Source: an uncultured Alkalilimnicola sp. (GTDB lineage: Bacteria > Pseudomonadota > Gammaproteobacteria > Nitrococcales > AK92). Taken from it: a stretch of 64,000 bases of DNA. Under the pieces are notes generated by a model. That model ran no database searches. It was not told the DNA's origin and worked only from the letters and a program-made list of their open reading frames with translations. Every line of letters begins with the position of its first letter. Within the stretch, counting starts at the first letter, position 1. Shown piece after piece: positions 1-7,447 of the stretch. The stretch covers positions 10,651-74,650 of the forward strand of contig CALGAN010000027.1 in assembly GCA_937951875.1 (NCBI GenBank). Reading direction: 5' to 3'. Position numbers and translations under genes: made by a program.

Positions 1-792
1 GCCGTAGATCTCCAGCACCGGGGCCGCGAACGCCGCTTCGGCCTTGGCCGCCAGCTCGACGGGCAAGGGCGCGGTGGCGGACAGCACGAATTCCACCGCT
101 GGCCAACGCAGTCCGGCTTCGACGCAGGCGCGCAGGTGCAGCGGCGTGGTCACCAGCACCCGCGGCGGTGGCAGGGCCGCCAGCCGGGCCTGGACGTCTG
201 CCGGAAAGAACGGCCGGCCGGTGTCGATGCGCAGGCCGCTCACCAGCGGCAGCACGATGGTGGTTTCCAGACCGAACATATGCTGCGGCGGCACGGTCGC
301 CAGCAGATTGCAAGGGCCGTCCGGAAAGGGCAGGCGGCGGCGGGTGAGCTCCGCGCCGGCGAACAACGCCCGCCAACGCTTGCGATGGGCGCTAGGCCGA
401 CCGGTGCTGCCGGACGTGAACAGCGTCACCGCCAGTCGGTCGGCGTCGATCAGCTGCGGCGGCGGCAGCGGCGCGGCGTCGGCCAGCGCGGCGTTTACCC
501 AGGCGTCGTCGATGACCTGGCCGCCGGCGTGCTCGGCCAGCAGATCGGCGACGGTCTGCTCGGAGCGGTTCGGCGGCAGCAGCGTCTGCAGGCCGCGGCT
601 CAGGCCGGCGGCGAAGGCCAGCAGAAAGGCGTAGCGGTTCTCGCACAGGTTGATCAGGCATGCGCCATCCGGCAGAGCGCCGGCCACGCGGGCGACGTCG
701 TCCTGGAATTGCGGCAGCGTCAGCGCCAGGCCTTCATGCCAAGCGATGATGTCCCGCTCGCGAGCGCCGGCGATCAGGGGCAGCGTGCTCAT
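1..792 (-). CDS. AMP-dependent acyl-CoA/acyl-ACP synthetase (partial, runs off left edge)
   Basis: These are the first 264 codons of an ANL-superfamily adenylate-forming enzyme, which activates a carboxylic acid as acyl-AMP before transfer to a thiol carrier. The start is ATG at 792. The C-terminal subdomain and its catalytic lysine lie outside the window. The phosphate-binding signature LFTSGSTGRPS is at residues ~124-134, with Ser where Lys is usual. The start overlaps the preceding stop codon by 4 bp (ATGA), so translation is probably coupled. An acyl carrier protein lies two genes upstream. ACP plus COG4648-type membrane protein plus acyl-AMP ligase is typical of aryl-polyene/xanthomonadin clusters, so a role in loading an aromatic starter or fatty acid onto the ACP is inferred. 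The substrate cannot be read from the sequence. Confidence 0.85.
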   Translation of the reverse strand, partial: MSTLPLIAGARERDIIAWHEGLALTLPQFQDDVARVAGALPDGACLINLCENRYAFLLAFAAGLSRGLQTLLPPNRSEQTVADLLAEHAGGQVIDDAWVNAALADAAPLPPPQLIDADRLAVTLFTSGSTGRPSAHRKRWRALFAGAELTRRRLPFPDGPCNLLATVPPQHMFGLETTIVLPLVSGLRIDTGRPFFPADVQARLAALPPPRVLVTTPLHLRACVEAGLRWPAVEFVLSATAPLPVELAAKAEAAFAAPVLEIYG

Positions 793-1406
793 GGGCTCGG
801 TTTTTGGCTGTACATCAGACGACGGAAGTCGATCCGCCGCAGCTCGCGGAGAAAGCCGCGAAAACCCTGCGGTTGCGGGAAAAGGCGCCGGCGCAGCAGG
901 TACTCGCCCACGAACAGCGCCGCCACCAGCAGGTAGTTGATGCCATTGGTGAACAGCGACCACAGCGCCGGCGGCGCCAGCAGCGCCAGCAGCAGGCACT
1001 CCGCGGTCAGCGCCGCGAACAGCAGTGTCCACGCGACGGTCACCTGCCGCGTGTAGCGCTGCCGCTGCGGCGTCAACTCCTCACCGAAGGCGATGGCGAT
1101 GCGCGTGATCAACGGTGTCTCGCCGGGTTGCAGCGAGCGCAGGAAGCCGATCAGGAACAGTAGGTTGATGGCCACGGGCGGCAGGTACAGCAGCAGCTCG
1201 CCGCGCTCCAGCGACAGCAGCAGCGCCAGCGCCGCGGCCAGCGCGGCGACCGCCAGCCAGGCGGCGGGTCTGCCGCGGCGCAAGCTCGGCCACATGAGCC
1301 GCAGCAAAATCAAAGTCAAGATTGTCAGGCCCGGGTAGGGATCGGAAGCGGTGACCGAATAGTGCGCCGCCACCAGATAGGCCGCGAGCAGCAGCGGCAA
1401 GGCCAC
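789..1406 (-). CDS. COG4648-like integral membrane protein
   Basis: A 205-residue hydrophobic protein with about five or six predicted membrane segments: residues ~1-20, 28-40, 48-65, 70-88, 120-145 and 150-167. It ends in a basic cytosolic tail. It begins with GTG at 1406, 10 bp after the ACP stop codon, and overlaps the downstream ligase by 4 bp, so the three genes form one transcription unit. It resembles the COG4648 membrane proteins found beside ACPs and acyl-AMP ligases in aryl-polyene-type clusters. That assignment rests on context and overall character, not on a catalytic motif. The biochemical role is not known; help in exporting or anchoring a lipid-linked pigment is only a guess. 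Confidence 0.65.
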   Translation of the reverse strand: MALPLLLAAYLVAAHYSVTASDPYPGLTILTLILLRLMWPSLRRGRPAAWLAVAALAAALALLLSLERGELLLYLPPVAINLLFLIGFLRSLQPGETPLITRIAIAFGEELTPQRQRYTRQVTVAWTLLFAALTAECLLLALLAPPALWSLFTNGINYLLVAALFVGEYLLRRRLFPQPQGFRGFLRELRRIDFRRLMYSQKPSP

Positions 1407-1416
1407 GGAGCGCCCC

Positions 1417-1686
1417 TTATTGCGTGCGGTGGCGCTCGATGTGCTGGCTCAGCGCGCGCAGCGAGGAGAATATCTGGGCGTTATTGGCGTCGTCGGCGCG
1501 CAGCTGGAAGCCGTAGGTGCGGGAAATAGCCAGGGCCAGCTCCAGGGCATCGATCGAATCCAGACCAAGCCCCTCGCCGAACAGCGGCGCCTCCGGATCG
1601 ATGTCCTCCGGAACGACATCCTCCAGGTTGAGGGTGTCAACGATGAGGCGCGCGACCTCTTGCTCGAGCGGCAGCTGTGCTGTCAT
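1417..1686 (-). CDS. acyl carrier protein
   Basis: An 89-residue acidic acyl carrier protein. The phosphopantetheine attachment serine is at about residue 44 in GLGLDSIDALEL, the standard DS(I/L) motif at the start of helix II. The start is ATG 1686, preceded by a strong GGAGG ribosome site. A longer upstream open frame exists but lacks ACP homology. It is the first gene of the leftward unit with the membrane protein and acyl-AMP ligase, so it is likely a dedicated ACP for a secondary lipid or polyene pathway and not the housekeeping AcpP, which normally sits with fabD/fabF. Confidence 0.88.
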   Translation of the reverse strand: MTAQLPLEQEVARLIVDTLNLEDVVPEDIDPEAPLFGEGLGLDSIDALELALAISRTYGFQLRADDANNAQIFSSLRALSQHIERHRTQ

Positions 1687-1932
1687 GCCATCCTCCAGCC
1701 GGAAAAGCCTACGTATTTCTCTAATGCTACTGCAGCGCGGCGCCGACCGGCGGGCCGCCGATGAAGGGGCGCAGTATAACAGCTCGTATTGAATGGAAAA
1801 TATGAACTTATTGCGCCGCGGGGGCGGGGGCGGTGGGGGAGGGAGTTCACGCAAAACCTGCCATAATTCCTCGCCATCGAAAATCGGGTATGGCGGGCGG
1901 GTTCCCGATCCGTCATGCCGCTTGTGAACGGG

Positions 1933-2757
1933 ATGTCGATCATGCGTGCGAGTTGGGTCGCATTACTGCTGATGGCGCCAGGGCTGGCCGGCGCCGAGTC
2001 GCAGCCGCTGTGGGAGCTGGGGGCGGGCGCCAGCGTGCTGGCTTTCCCCGCCTATCGGGGCTCGGAGCAGACCGAGCTTTACGTGCTGCCGGCGCCGTAT
2101 CTGGTCTACCGCGGCGAGCACGTGCGTGTCGACCGCGGGGTGCTGCGCGGGTTGCTGTTCGACACCAACCGCGCCGAGTTCGACCTGAGCCTGAACGCCG
2201 CGGCGCCGGTAAGCAGCGACGATGTCGATGCGCGTGAGGGCATGCCGGATCTGGCGGCGGTGTTCGAGGTGGGCCCCTCGCTCAATGTGCGCCTGTCGGA
2301 GGACCGGGAAGGGCCGACCTGGACGCTGCTGCTGCCGCTGCGCGCCGTGATCGGCATCGACGAGCGCGAGCTGCGGCATGTGGGCTGGCTGTTCAATCCG
2401 AAGCTGAATTTTTACTGGCGGCAGTTCGCCGGCGCGTGGAATCTGGGGTTCAGCGTCGGGCCGCTGTTCGCCGACCGGCACTACCACAACTACTACTACG
2501 GCGTGGACGATCGTTACGCCACGCCGACCCGGCCGGTCTACGAGGGCAAGGCCGGCTACAGCGGCGCGACCGCGCTGGCGACGCTGACCCGGCGCTTCGG
2601 CCAGTGGTGGGTGGGCGGCTTCATCCGCTACGACAATCTCGAAGGCGCCCGCTTCGAGCGCAGCCCCTTGGTCGAGACCAAGCACTACCTGATGGGCGGT
2701 GTCGCCCTGACTTGGGTATTCGCGACGTCGAGCGAGAAAGTGGGGAAAGCCGACTGA
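1933..2757 (+). CDS. MipA/OmpV family outer membrane protein
   Basis: A secreted beta-barrel protein of about 274 residues. A signal peptide (MRASWVALLLMAPGLAGA) is followed by a barrel with alternating aromatic strands (YLVYRG, NLGFSVGPLF, HYLMGGVALTWVF) ending in the usual hydrophobic C-terminal region. It matches the MipA/OmpV family, outer membrane proteins linked to MltA murein hydrolase scaffolding or small-molecule uptake. Starts at 1915, 1933 and 1942 are all possible; 1933 or 1942 puts the signal peptide in a normal place. It stands alone, divergent from the ACP unit. The specific function is unknown. Confidence 0.8.
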   Translation: MSIMRASWVALLLMAPGLAGAESQPLWELGAGASVLAFPAYRGSEQTELYVLPAPYLVYRGEHVRVDRGVLRGLLFDTNRAEFDLSLNAAAPVSSDDVDAREGMPDLAAVFEVGPSLNVRLSEDREGPTWTLLLPLRAVIGIDERELRHVGWLFNPKLNFYWRQFAGAWNLGFSVGPLFADRHYHNYYYGVDDRYATPTRPVYEGKAGYSGATALATLTRRFGQWWVGGFIRYDNLEGARFERSPLVETKHYLMGGVALTWVFATSSEKVGKAD

Positions 2758-2775
2758 AATCCCGCCGAAGCGCAG

Positions 2776-2792
2776 CCGCCCGCGCCGGGCGG
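2776..2792 (+). terminator. GC hairpin after the MipA-like gene
   Basis: A 7-bp perfect stem (CCGCCCG / CGGGCGG) with a 3-base loop lies 18 bp past the stop codon. No T-run follows, so intrinsic termination is uncertain. Confidence 0.35.
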
Positions 2793-2845
2793 TTGCCCTA
2801 CCGGTCAGCTAGACGATCGAAACAGGATTTGAGAGCGGGAAAGGT

Positions 2846-2922
<77 letters not shown>

Positions 2923-2931
2923 ACACATTCT

Positions 2932-3900
2932 TTACGCAGAGCGCTCGACCGATAGTCTCGCGAGCGACTCGAGGGCTGTTTTATAGCCGCTGTCCGGGAG
3001 ACAGCGGAGGGAAGCGATGGCTCGCTCTGCCTCAACCCTTGCGAGGCCGCGAGTATAGGCAATGGCGTTGGTCTTTTCAACTGCCTTTTGAATTTCTTCG
3101 ATGCGATCCAGCCCGCCCTGCTCGATCGCCGCACGGATCAGCGCCCGCTGTTCCTCGGTGCCGGTGCGCATGGCGTAGATCAGCGGCATGGTCGGCTTGC
3201 CCTCGGCCAGGTCGTCGCCGACGTTCTTGCCGATCTCCTTGGTGTCGCCGGTGTAGTCGAGCACGTCGTCGATCAGCTGGAAGGCGGTGCCGAGATGGCG
3301 GCCGTAGGCGGCCATGTCGTCGGCGATCGGCGAGGCGGGGTCGTCCAGCGTGGCGGCGAGCCGGCAGCCGGCTTCGAACAGCGCGCCGGTCTTGCGGTAG
3401 ATGACCTCCAGGTAGCGCTCTTCGGTGACGTCCGGGTCGTGGACGTTCATCAGCTGCATCACTTCGCCGGCGGCGATGGTGGTGGTGGTGGCCGACATCA
3501 CCTGCATGACATGCATGCGGTTGAGGCTCACCATCATCTCGAACGACCGCGAGTACAGGTAATCGCCCACCAGCACGCTCGCCTGGTTGCCCCAGACGGT
3601 GTTGGCCGTGGCGCGGCCGCGGCGCAGCTCGGAGCCGTCGACCACGTCGTCGTGCAGCAGGGTGGAGGTGTGGATGAACTCGATCACCGCCGCCAGCAGC
3701 GCGTGATCCTGGCCCTGGTGGCCGCAGGCGCGCGCGGTGAGCACCACCAGCAACGGCCGCAGCCGTTTGCCGCCACTATTGATGATGTAATGGCTGAGCT
3801 GGTTGACTAGCGCCACGTCGGACCTTAACCGTTCCTGGATGATGCGGTTCACGGCGGCCATGTCGTCCGCGGCGAGAGAGCGGATGGCGTTGAGGTCCAT
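2932..3900 (-). CDS. ispB: octaprenyl diphosphate synthase
   Basis: A trans long-chain polyprenyl diphosphate synthase of 322 residues. It condenses isopentenyl diphosphate onto farnesyl diphosphate to make the side chain of ubiquinone/menaquinone. Both aspartate-rich motifs are present: DDVVD at 84-88 and DDVLD at 211-215. The GGKRLRP substrate motif is at ~43-49. Length and start fit the E. coli IspB family. As in many gammaproteobacteria it lies divergently beside rplU-rpmA. An eight-unit product is inferred from this neighbourhood; chain length cannot be proved from the motifs. tRNA-Pro follows directly. Confidence 0.95.
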   Translation of the reverse strand: MDLNAIRSLAADDMAAVNRIIQERLRSDVALVNQLSHYIINSGGKRLRPLLVVLTARACGHQGQDHALLAAVIEFIHTSTLLHDDVVDGSELRRGRATANTVWGNQASVLVGDYLYSRSFEMMVSLNRMHVMQVMSATTTTIAAGEVMQLMNVHDPDVTEERYLEVIYRKTGALFEAGCRLAATLDDPASPIADDMAAYGRHLGTAFQLIDDVLDYTGDTKEIGKNVGDDLAEGKPTMPLIYAMRTGTEEQRALIRAAIEQGGLDRIEEIQKAVEKTNAIAYTRGLARVEAERAIASLRCLPDSGYKTALESLARLSVERSA

Positions 3901-3984
3901 GGGACTAGAGCTCGGATCTGCGGGAACTGGGGATGCTAGGGACGGGTATGGGCAGTGTCAAGCAAGCCGCCGGGGTCACAGGGT

Positions 3985-4013
3985 TTGACCTCCCTTGCGG
4001 GAATGGCTAAACT
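3985..4013 (+). promoter_or_regulatory. sigma-70 promoter for rplU-rpmA
   Basis: The -35 element TTGACC and -10 element TAAACT are separated by exactly 17 bp. The start of transcription would fall about 40 bases before the rplU ATG, on the strand and in the place expected for this ribosomal operon. Confidence 0.75.
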
Positions 4014-4058
4014 CCCGCGCCTTACCGAATTTCGTGCACGCGCTTGGGAGAAGAAAGC

Positions 4059-4373
4059 ATGTACGCCGTCATCAAGACCGGGGGCAAGCAGTATCGCGTC
4101 TCCGAAGGGGATGTCCTACGGGTCGAGAAGATCGACGCTGAACAGGGCGCGTCCGTTGATTTCAATGAAGTGTTGATGGTTGCCGACGGCGACAACATTC
4201 AGGTTGGCGCGCCCGTGCTGGCCGGCGGCAAGGTGTCCGCCACCGTGGTCCGGCACGGCAAGGGCGACAAGGTGATCGGCGTGAAGTTCCGGCGGCGTAA
4301 GCACTACCGCAAGACCTTCGGTCATCGTCAGCTCTTCACCGAGATCAAGATCACCGGCATCAGCGCAGGTTAA
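4059..4373 (+). CDS. rplU: 50S ribosomal protein L21
   Basis: A 104-residue ribosomal protein beginning MYAVIKTGGKQYRV, the conserved L21 N-terminus. L21 binds 23S rRNA near domain I and supports L20. A TTG 15 bases upstream is in frame, but the GGGAG ribosome site at 4046-4050 and family alignment both support ATG 4059. The basic C-terminus (KFRRRKHYRKTFGHRQ) is typical. It is cotranscribed with rpmA, 15 bp downstream, from the promoter at 3985-4013. Confidence 0.97.
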   Translation: MYAVIKTGGKQYRVSEGDVLRVEKIDAEQGASVDFNEVLMVADGDNIQVGAPVLAGGKVSATVVRHGKGDKVIGVKFRRRKHYRKTFGHRQLFTEIKITGISAG

Positions 4374-4388
4374 GAGGTCGAATAAGCC

Positions 4389-4646
4389 ATGGCACACAAA
4401 AAGGCGGGTGGCAGCACTCGTAACGGTCGCGACTCCGAGAGCAAACGACTCGGCGTCAAGCGCTACGGCGGCGAGGTGGTGCGCGCCGGCAACATCATCG
4501 TCCGTCAGCGCGGCACCCAGTTCCATCCGGGTGAGAACGTCGGCATCGGCAAGGACCACACCCTGTTCGCGCTGATCGACGGCAAGGTGGAGTTCAAGGT
4601 CCGCGGCGAGCGTTCCCGCAAGTACGTGAGCGTTCAGCCGGTCTGA
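4389..4646 (+). CDS. rpmA: 50S ribosomal protein L27
   Basis: An 85-residue L27 beginning MAHKKAGGSTRNGRDS, so the flexible N-terminal tail that reaches the peptidyl-transferase centre is present without a Firmicute-type prepeptide. It is the second gene of the rplU-rpmA operon and is followed by a strong intrinsic terminator. Confidence 0.98.
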   Translation: MAHKKAGGSTRNGRDSESKRLGVKRYGGEVVRAGNIIVRQRGTQFHPGENVGIGKDHTLFALIDGKVEFKVRGERSRKYVSVQPV

Positions 4647-4675
4647 CATCGCGCAAGGCGCCCGATGGCTCCAGG

Positions 4676-4703
4676 AAAGCCCCGTCCCGGACGGGGCTTT
4701 TTT
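4676..4703 (+). terminator. intrinsic terminator of rplU-rpmA
   Basis: The stem AAAGCCCCGTC / GACGGGGCTTT has a 3-base loop and runs directly into a T tract. It separates the ribosomal operon from obgE. Confidence 0.92.
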
Positions 4704-4746
4704 ATGGAAAACTTACTTACCGCTCCGGCGGCGTTGGCGAGGCGAC

Positions 4747-5823
4747 ATGAAGTTTGTTGACGAGGTCACCATCCGGGTCTCGGCGGGCGACGGCGGCAAC
4801 GGCGCTGTCAGCTTCCGGCGCGAGAAATTCATCCCCAAGGGCGGCCCTGACGGCGGCGACGGCGGCGACGGCGGCGACGTCTGGCTGGAGGCCGACGAGG
4901 GGCTCAACACCCTGGCCGATTTCCGCCATACCCGCACCTTCCGCGCCCAGCGCGGCGAGAACGGCATGGGCCGCGATTGCTACGGCAAGAGCGGCGAGTC
5001 TATCACCATCAAGGTGCCGGTCGGCACCATCGTCACCGACAACGACACCGGCGAGCTGATCGGCGACCTGACCCGCCACGGCCAGCGGCTGCTGGTGGCC
5101 AAGGGTGGCAAGGGCGGTCTGGGCAACATTCACTTCAAGAGCTCGGTCAATCAGGCGCCGCGCAAAGCTACGCCGGGCACGCCCGGCGAGCGCCGCGAGC
5201 TCAAGCTCGAATTGCGGGTGCTGGCCGATGTCGGCCTGCTGGGCATGCCCAACGCCGGCAAGTCGACCTTCATTCGCGCCGTTTCGCAGGCCAGGCCCAA
5301 GGTGGCCGATTATCCGTTCACCACGCTCTATCCCAACCTCGGCGTGGTCAGCGTCGGTCTCAATCGCAGCTTCGTGGTGGCCGATATCCCCGGCCTGATC
5401 GAGGGGGCGGCCGAGGGGGCCGGGTTGGGTATCCGTTTCCTCAAGCATCTGGGGCGGACCCGGCTGCTGCTGCATTTGGTGGATGCCGTCCCTCTGGAAG
5501 AGGGGCGTGATCCGGTCGAAGATGTGCGGGTCATCGAGCGGGAGATGGCCAAATTCAGTCCGCGCCTGCTGGAGCAGGAGCGTTGGCTGCTATTGAACAA
5601 GATGGACCTGTTGCCGCCCGAGGAGCGCGCTGCGCGCGCGGCGGACCTGGTCGAGCGCCTGCAGTGGCGCGGGCCGGTGTTTCAGGTGTCGGCGTTGAGT
5701 GGTGAGGGCACGACCGAGGTCTGTCAGCAAGTGATGAATTACTTGGAGAGGCTCCGGGAAGAGCAGGAAAATTCCGAGTCTGGAGCCTCTGGGGCGGAAC
5801 AGGAAACGTATGACGAGCAGTAA
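4747..5823 (+). CDS. obgE: GTPase Obg
   Basis: A 358-residue Obg-family GTPase involved in 50S maturation, stringent response and cell-cycle control. The glycine-rich Obg fold covers residues 1-158 (runs of GGDGGDGGD near 36-44). The G domain has the P-loop GMPNAGKST at 166-174, the DIPGLIEGA switch region and NKMD near 285 for guanine specificity. The C-terminus is a short acidic tail. It lies in the classic position after rpmA, has its own start after the terminator, and overlaps proB by 14 bp, implying coupled translation. Confidence 0.96.
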   Translation: MKFVDEVTIRVSAGDGGNGAVSFRREKFIPKGGPDGGDGGDGGDVWLEADEGLNTLADFRHTRTFRAQRGENGMGRDCYGKSGESITIKVPVGTIVTDNDTGELIGDLTRHGQRLLVAKGGKGGLGNIHFKSSVNQAPRKATPGTPGERRELKLELRVLADVGLLGMPNAGKSTFIRAVSQARPKVADYPFTTLYPNLGVVSVGLNRSFVVADIPGLIEGAAEGAGLGIRFLKHLGRTRLLLHLVDAVPLEEGRDPVEDVRVIEREMAKFSPRLLEQERWLLLNKMDLLPPEERAARAADLVERLQWRGPVFQVSALSGEGTTEVCQQVMNYLERLREEQENSESGASGAEQETYDEQ

Positions 5824-6943
5824 GCGGGCCGCGTTGGGGCGGTCCCGGTGTTGGGTCGTGAAGGTGGGCAGCGCCCTGGTGACCGACGAGGGGCGCGGGC
5901 TGGATCATGCGCGGATCAAGGCGTGGACCGAGCAGATCGTGGCGCTCAAGCGCGACGGCGTGCAGCTGATCCTGGTGTCGTCGGGCGCGGTGGCCGAAGG
6001 CGTGAAGCGGCTCGGTTGGGCGCGCCGGCCCAAGGCGCTGTACGAGCTGCAGGCGGCCGCTGCGGTCGGGCAGATGGGGCTGGTCAAGGCCTACGAGACC
6101 CAGTTCCAGCAGCACGGCATACACACCGCCCAGGTGCTGCTGACGCATGAGGACTTGGCCGACCGCAAGCGCTATCTCAACGCTCGTAGCACCTTGCGGA
6201 CCCTGCTGGAGCTGGGGGTGGTGCCGGTCGTCAACGAGAACGACACGGTCGCCAGCGAAGAGATCAAGTTCGGCGACAACGACACCCTGGCGTCGATGGT
6301 GGCCAATCTGGTGGTGGCCGATCTGCTGGTGATCCTCACCGACCAGGCCGGCTTGTTCGACAAGGATCCGCGCTCCAATCCCGACGCCAAGCTGGTCGAG
6401 GAGGGGCGGGCCGGCGATCCGGCGCTGGAGGCCATGTGCTCCAGCAGCGCCGGCAGCTTGGGGCGCGGCGGCATGATCGCCAAGGTGCAGGCGGCGGCGC
6501 GCGCCGCCCGCTCGGGTGCCGCCACCATCATCGCCTCCGGCCGCGAGCCGGACGTGCTGCTGCGCATTCGCCGCGGCGAGTCGATCGGTACGCTGCTGCT
6601 GCCGTCCAGCAGCCCGGTGACAGCGCGCAAGCGCTGGTTGGCCAACCACCTGCGGGTCTGCGGCCGGCTGCATCTGGATGCCGGCGCGGTCAAGGTGCTG
6701 CGTGAGGCCGGCAAGAGCCTGCTGCCGGTCGGCGTGGTCGCGGTCGAGGGTGGGTTCTCGCGCGGCGAGCTGGTGTCCTGCGTCGGGCCGGACGGCGTCG
6801 AGGTGGCGCGCGGGCTGGTGAATTACAGCGCGCAGGAGACGGCGCAGATCAAGGGCTGTTCCAGCGACAAGATCGAGTCCCTGCTCGGCTATGTCGGCGA
6901 GCCGGAGCTGATCCATCGCGACAATCTGGTGCTGTTGCGCTGA
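5810..6943 (+). CDS. proB: glutamate 5-kinase
   Basis: A 377-residue enzyme for the first step of proline synthesis, phosphorylating L-glutamate to glutamyl-5-phosphate. The amino-acid kinase domain (VVKVGSALVT near 16-25, LVSSGAV near 55-61, VVPVVNENDTV near 138-148) is followed by a C-terminal PUA domain from about residue 280. That is the full-length proteobacterial form. The start overlaps obgE by 14 bp. proA is not in the window. Feedback inhibition by proline is known for the family. Confidence 0.96.
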   Translation: MTSSKRAALGRSRCWVVKVGSALVTDEGRGLDHARIKAWTEQIVALKRDGVQLILVSSGAVAEGVKRLGWARRPKALYELQAAAAVGQMGLVKAYETQFQQHGIHTAQVLLTHEDLADRKRYLNARSTLRTLLELGVVPVVNENDTVASEEIKFGDNDTLASMVANLVVADLLVILTDQAGLFDKDPRSNPDAKLVEEGRAGDPALEAMCSSSAGSLGRGGMIAKVQAAARAARSGAATIIASGREPDVLLRIRRGESIGTLLLPSSSPVTARKRWLANHLRVCGRLHLDAGAVKVLREAGKSLLPVGVVAVEGGFSRGELVSCVGPDGVEVARGLVNYSAQETAQIKGCSSDKIESLLGYVGEPELIHRDNLVLLR

Positions 6944-6953
6944 GCGTGCTTTG

Positions 6954-6976
6954 CCCCTCTCCGCCGAGGAGAGGGG
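6954..6976. repeat. palindromic hairpin between proB and rpsT
   Basis: A perfect 9-bp inverted repeat (CCCCTCTCC / GGAGAGGGG) with a 5-base loop lies just before the bidirectional terminator. It may help termination or be a copy of a dispersed intergenic palindrome. Confidence 0.5.
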
Positions 6977-6983
6977 AGGACAT

Positions 6984-7012
6984 AAAAAAACCGGCATGAC
7001 GCCGGTTTTTTT
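6984..7012. terminator. bidirectional terminator between proB and rpsT
   Basis: The stem ACCGGC / GCCGGT has a 5-base loop. It is flanked by seven A on one side and seven T on the other, so it can end transcripts arriving from proB (plus) and from rpsT (minus). Confidence 0.92.
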
Positions 7013-7030
7013 GTGCGATCGCTGAAAGGC

Positions 7031-7300
7031 TCAGGCCTGGGCCATCGCCTTGATGCGGGCGTTCAGCCGGCTCTTGTGGCGGTCCGCCTTGTTACGGTGG
7101 ATCAGACCCTTGCCGACAGCGGAGTCGATGATCGGCAGGGCGGCCTTGTAAGCGGCGTCGGCCTGCGCTTTGTCGCCCGACTCGATAGCGCGCACGACCT
7201 TCTTGATGTAAGTGCGCAGCATGGATCGACGGGCCTGATTATGCCGGCGGTTCTTCTCCGCCTGCCGGGCGCGCTTCTTCGCAGACGCAATGTTAGCCAA
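7031..7300 (-). CDS. rpsT: 30S ribosomal protein S20
   Basis: An 89-residue, lysine/arginine-rich S20 beginning (M)ANIASAKKRARQAEKNRR. No ATG is present at the conserved N-terminus. The frame aligns with a TTG at 7300, preceded by AGGAG at a normal distance, so UUG is the start. E. coli rpsT also uses UUG, which is tied to autogenous control by S20; the same regulation is plausible here. It is monocistronic, divergent from murJ, and ends at the shared terminator 6984-7012. Confidence 0.95.
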   Translation of the reverse strand: MANIASAKKRARQAEKNRRHNQARRSMLRTYIKKVVRAIESGDKAQADAAYKAALPIIDSAVGKGLIHRNKADRHKSRLNARIKAMAQA

Positions 7301-7342
7301 GGCTAAACTCCTGGAAACGCCAAGGTGATCGAAAGGCCCGCT

Positions 7343-7371
7343 ACTATCCGGATTTTTCGCCGCTTTGTCAA
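7343..7371 (-). promoter_or_regulatory. candidate sigma-70 promoter for rpsT
   Basis: A perfect -35 TTGACA reads leftward from 7371. At 17 bp it is followed by GATAGT, and at 19 bp by TAGTAG. The -35 is excellent and the -10 weak. It lies 43-71 bases before the TTG start. Confidence 0.55.
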
Positions 7372-7447
7372 CTCGCTGTCTGGCCCAGGGGCGCATAGGT
7401 CAAGGCAGGGCAAAGCGGCTATCATCGCCACTTCCCCGTCTTGGGCG

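Noticed and set aside
44..936. Plus-strand open frames at the left edge
   Set aside because: Antisense to the acyl-AMP ligase, which shows a clear phosphate-binding motif and coupled start.
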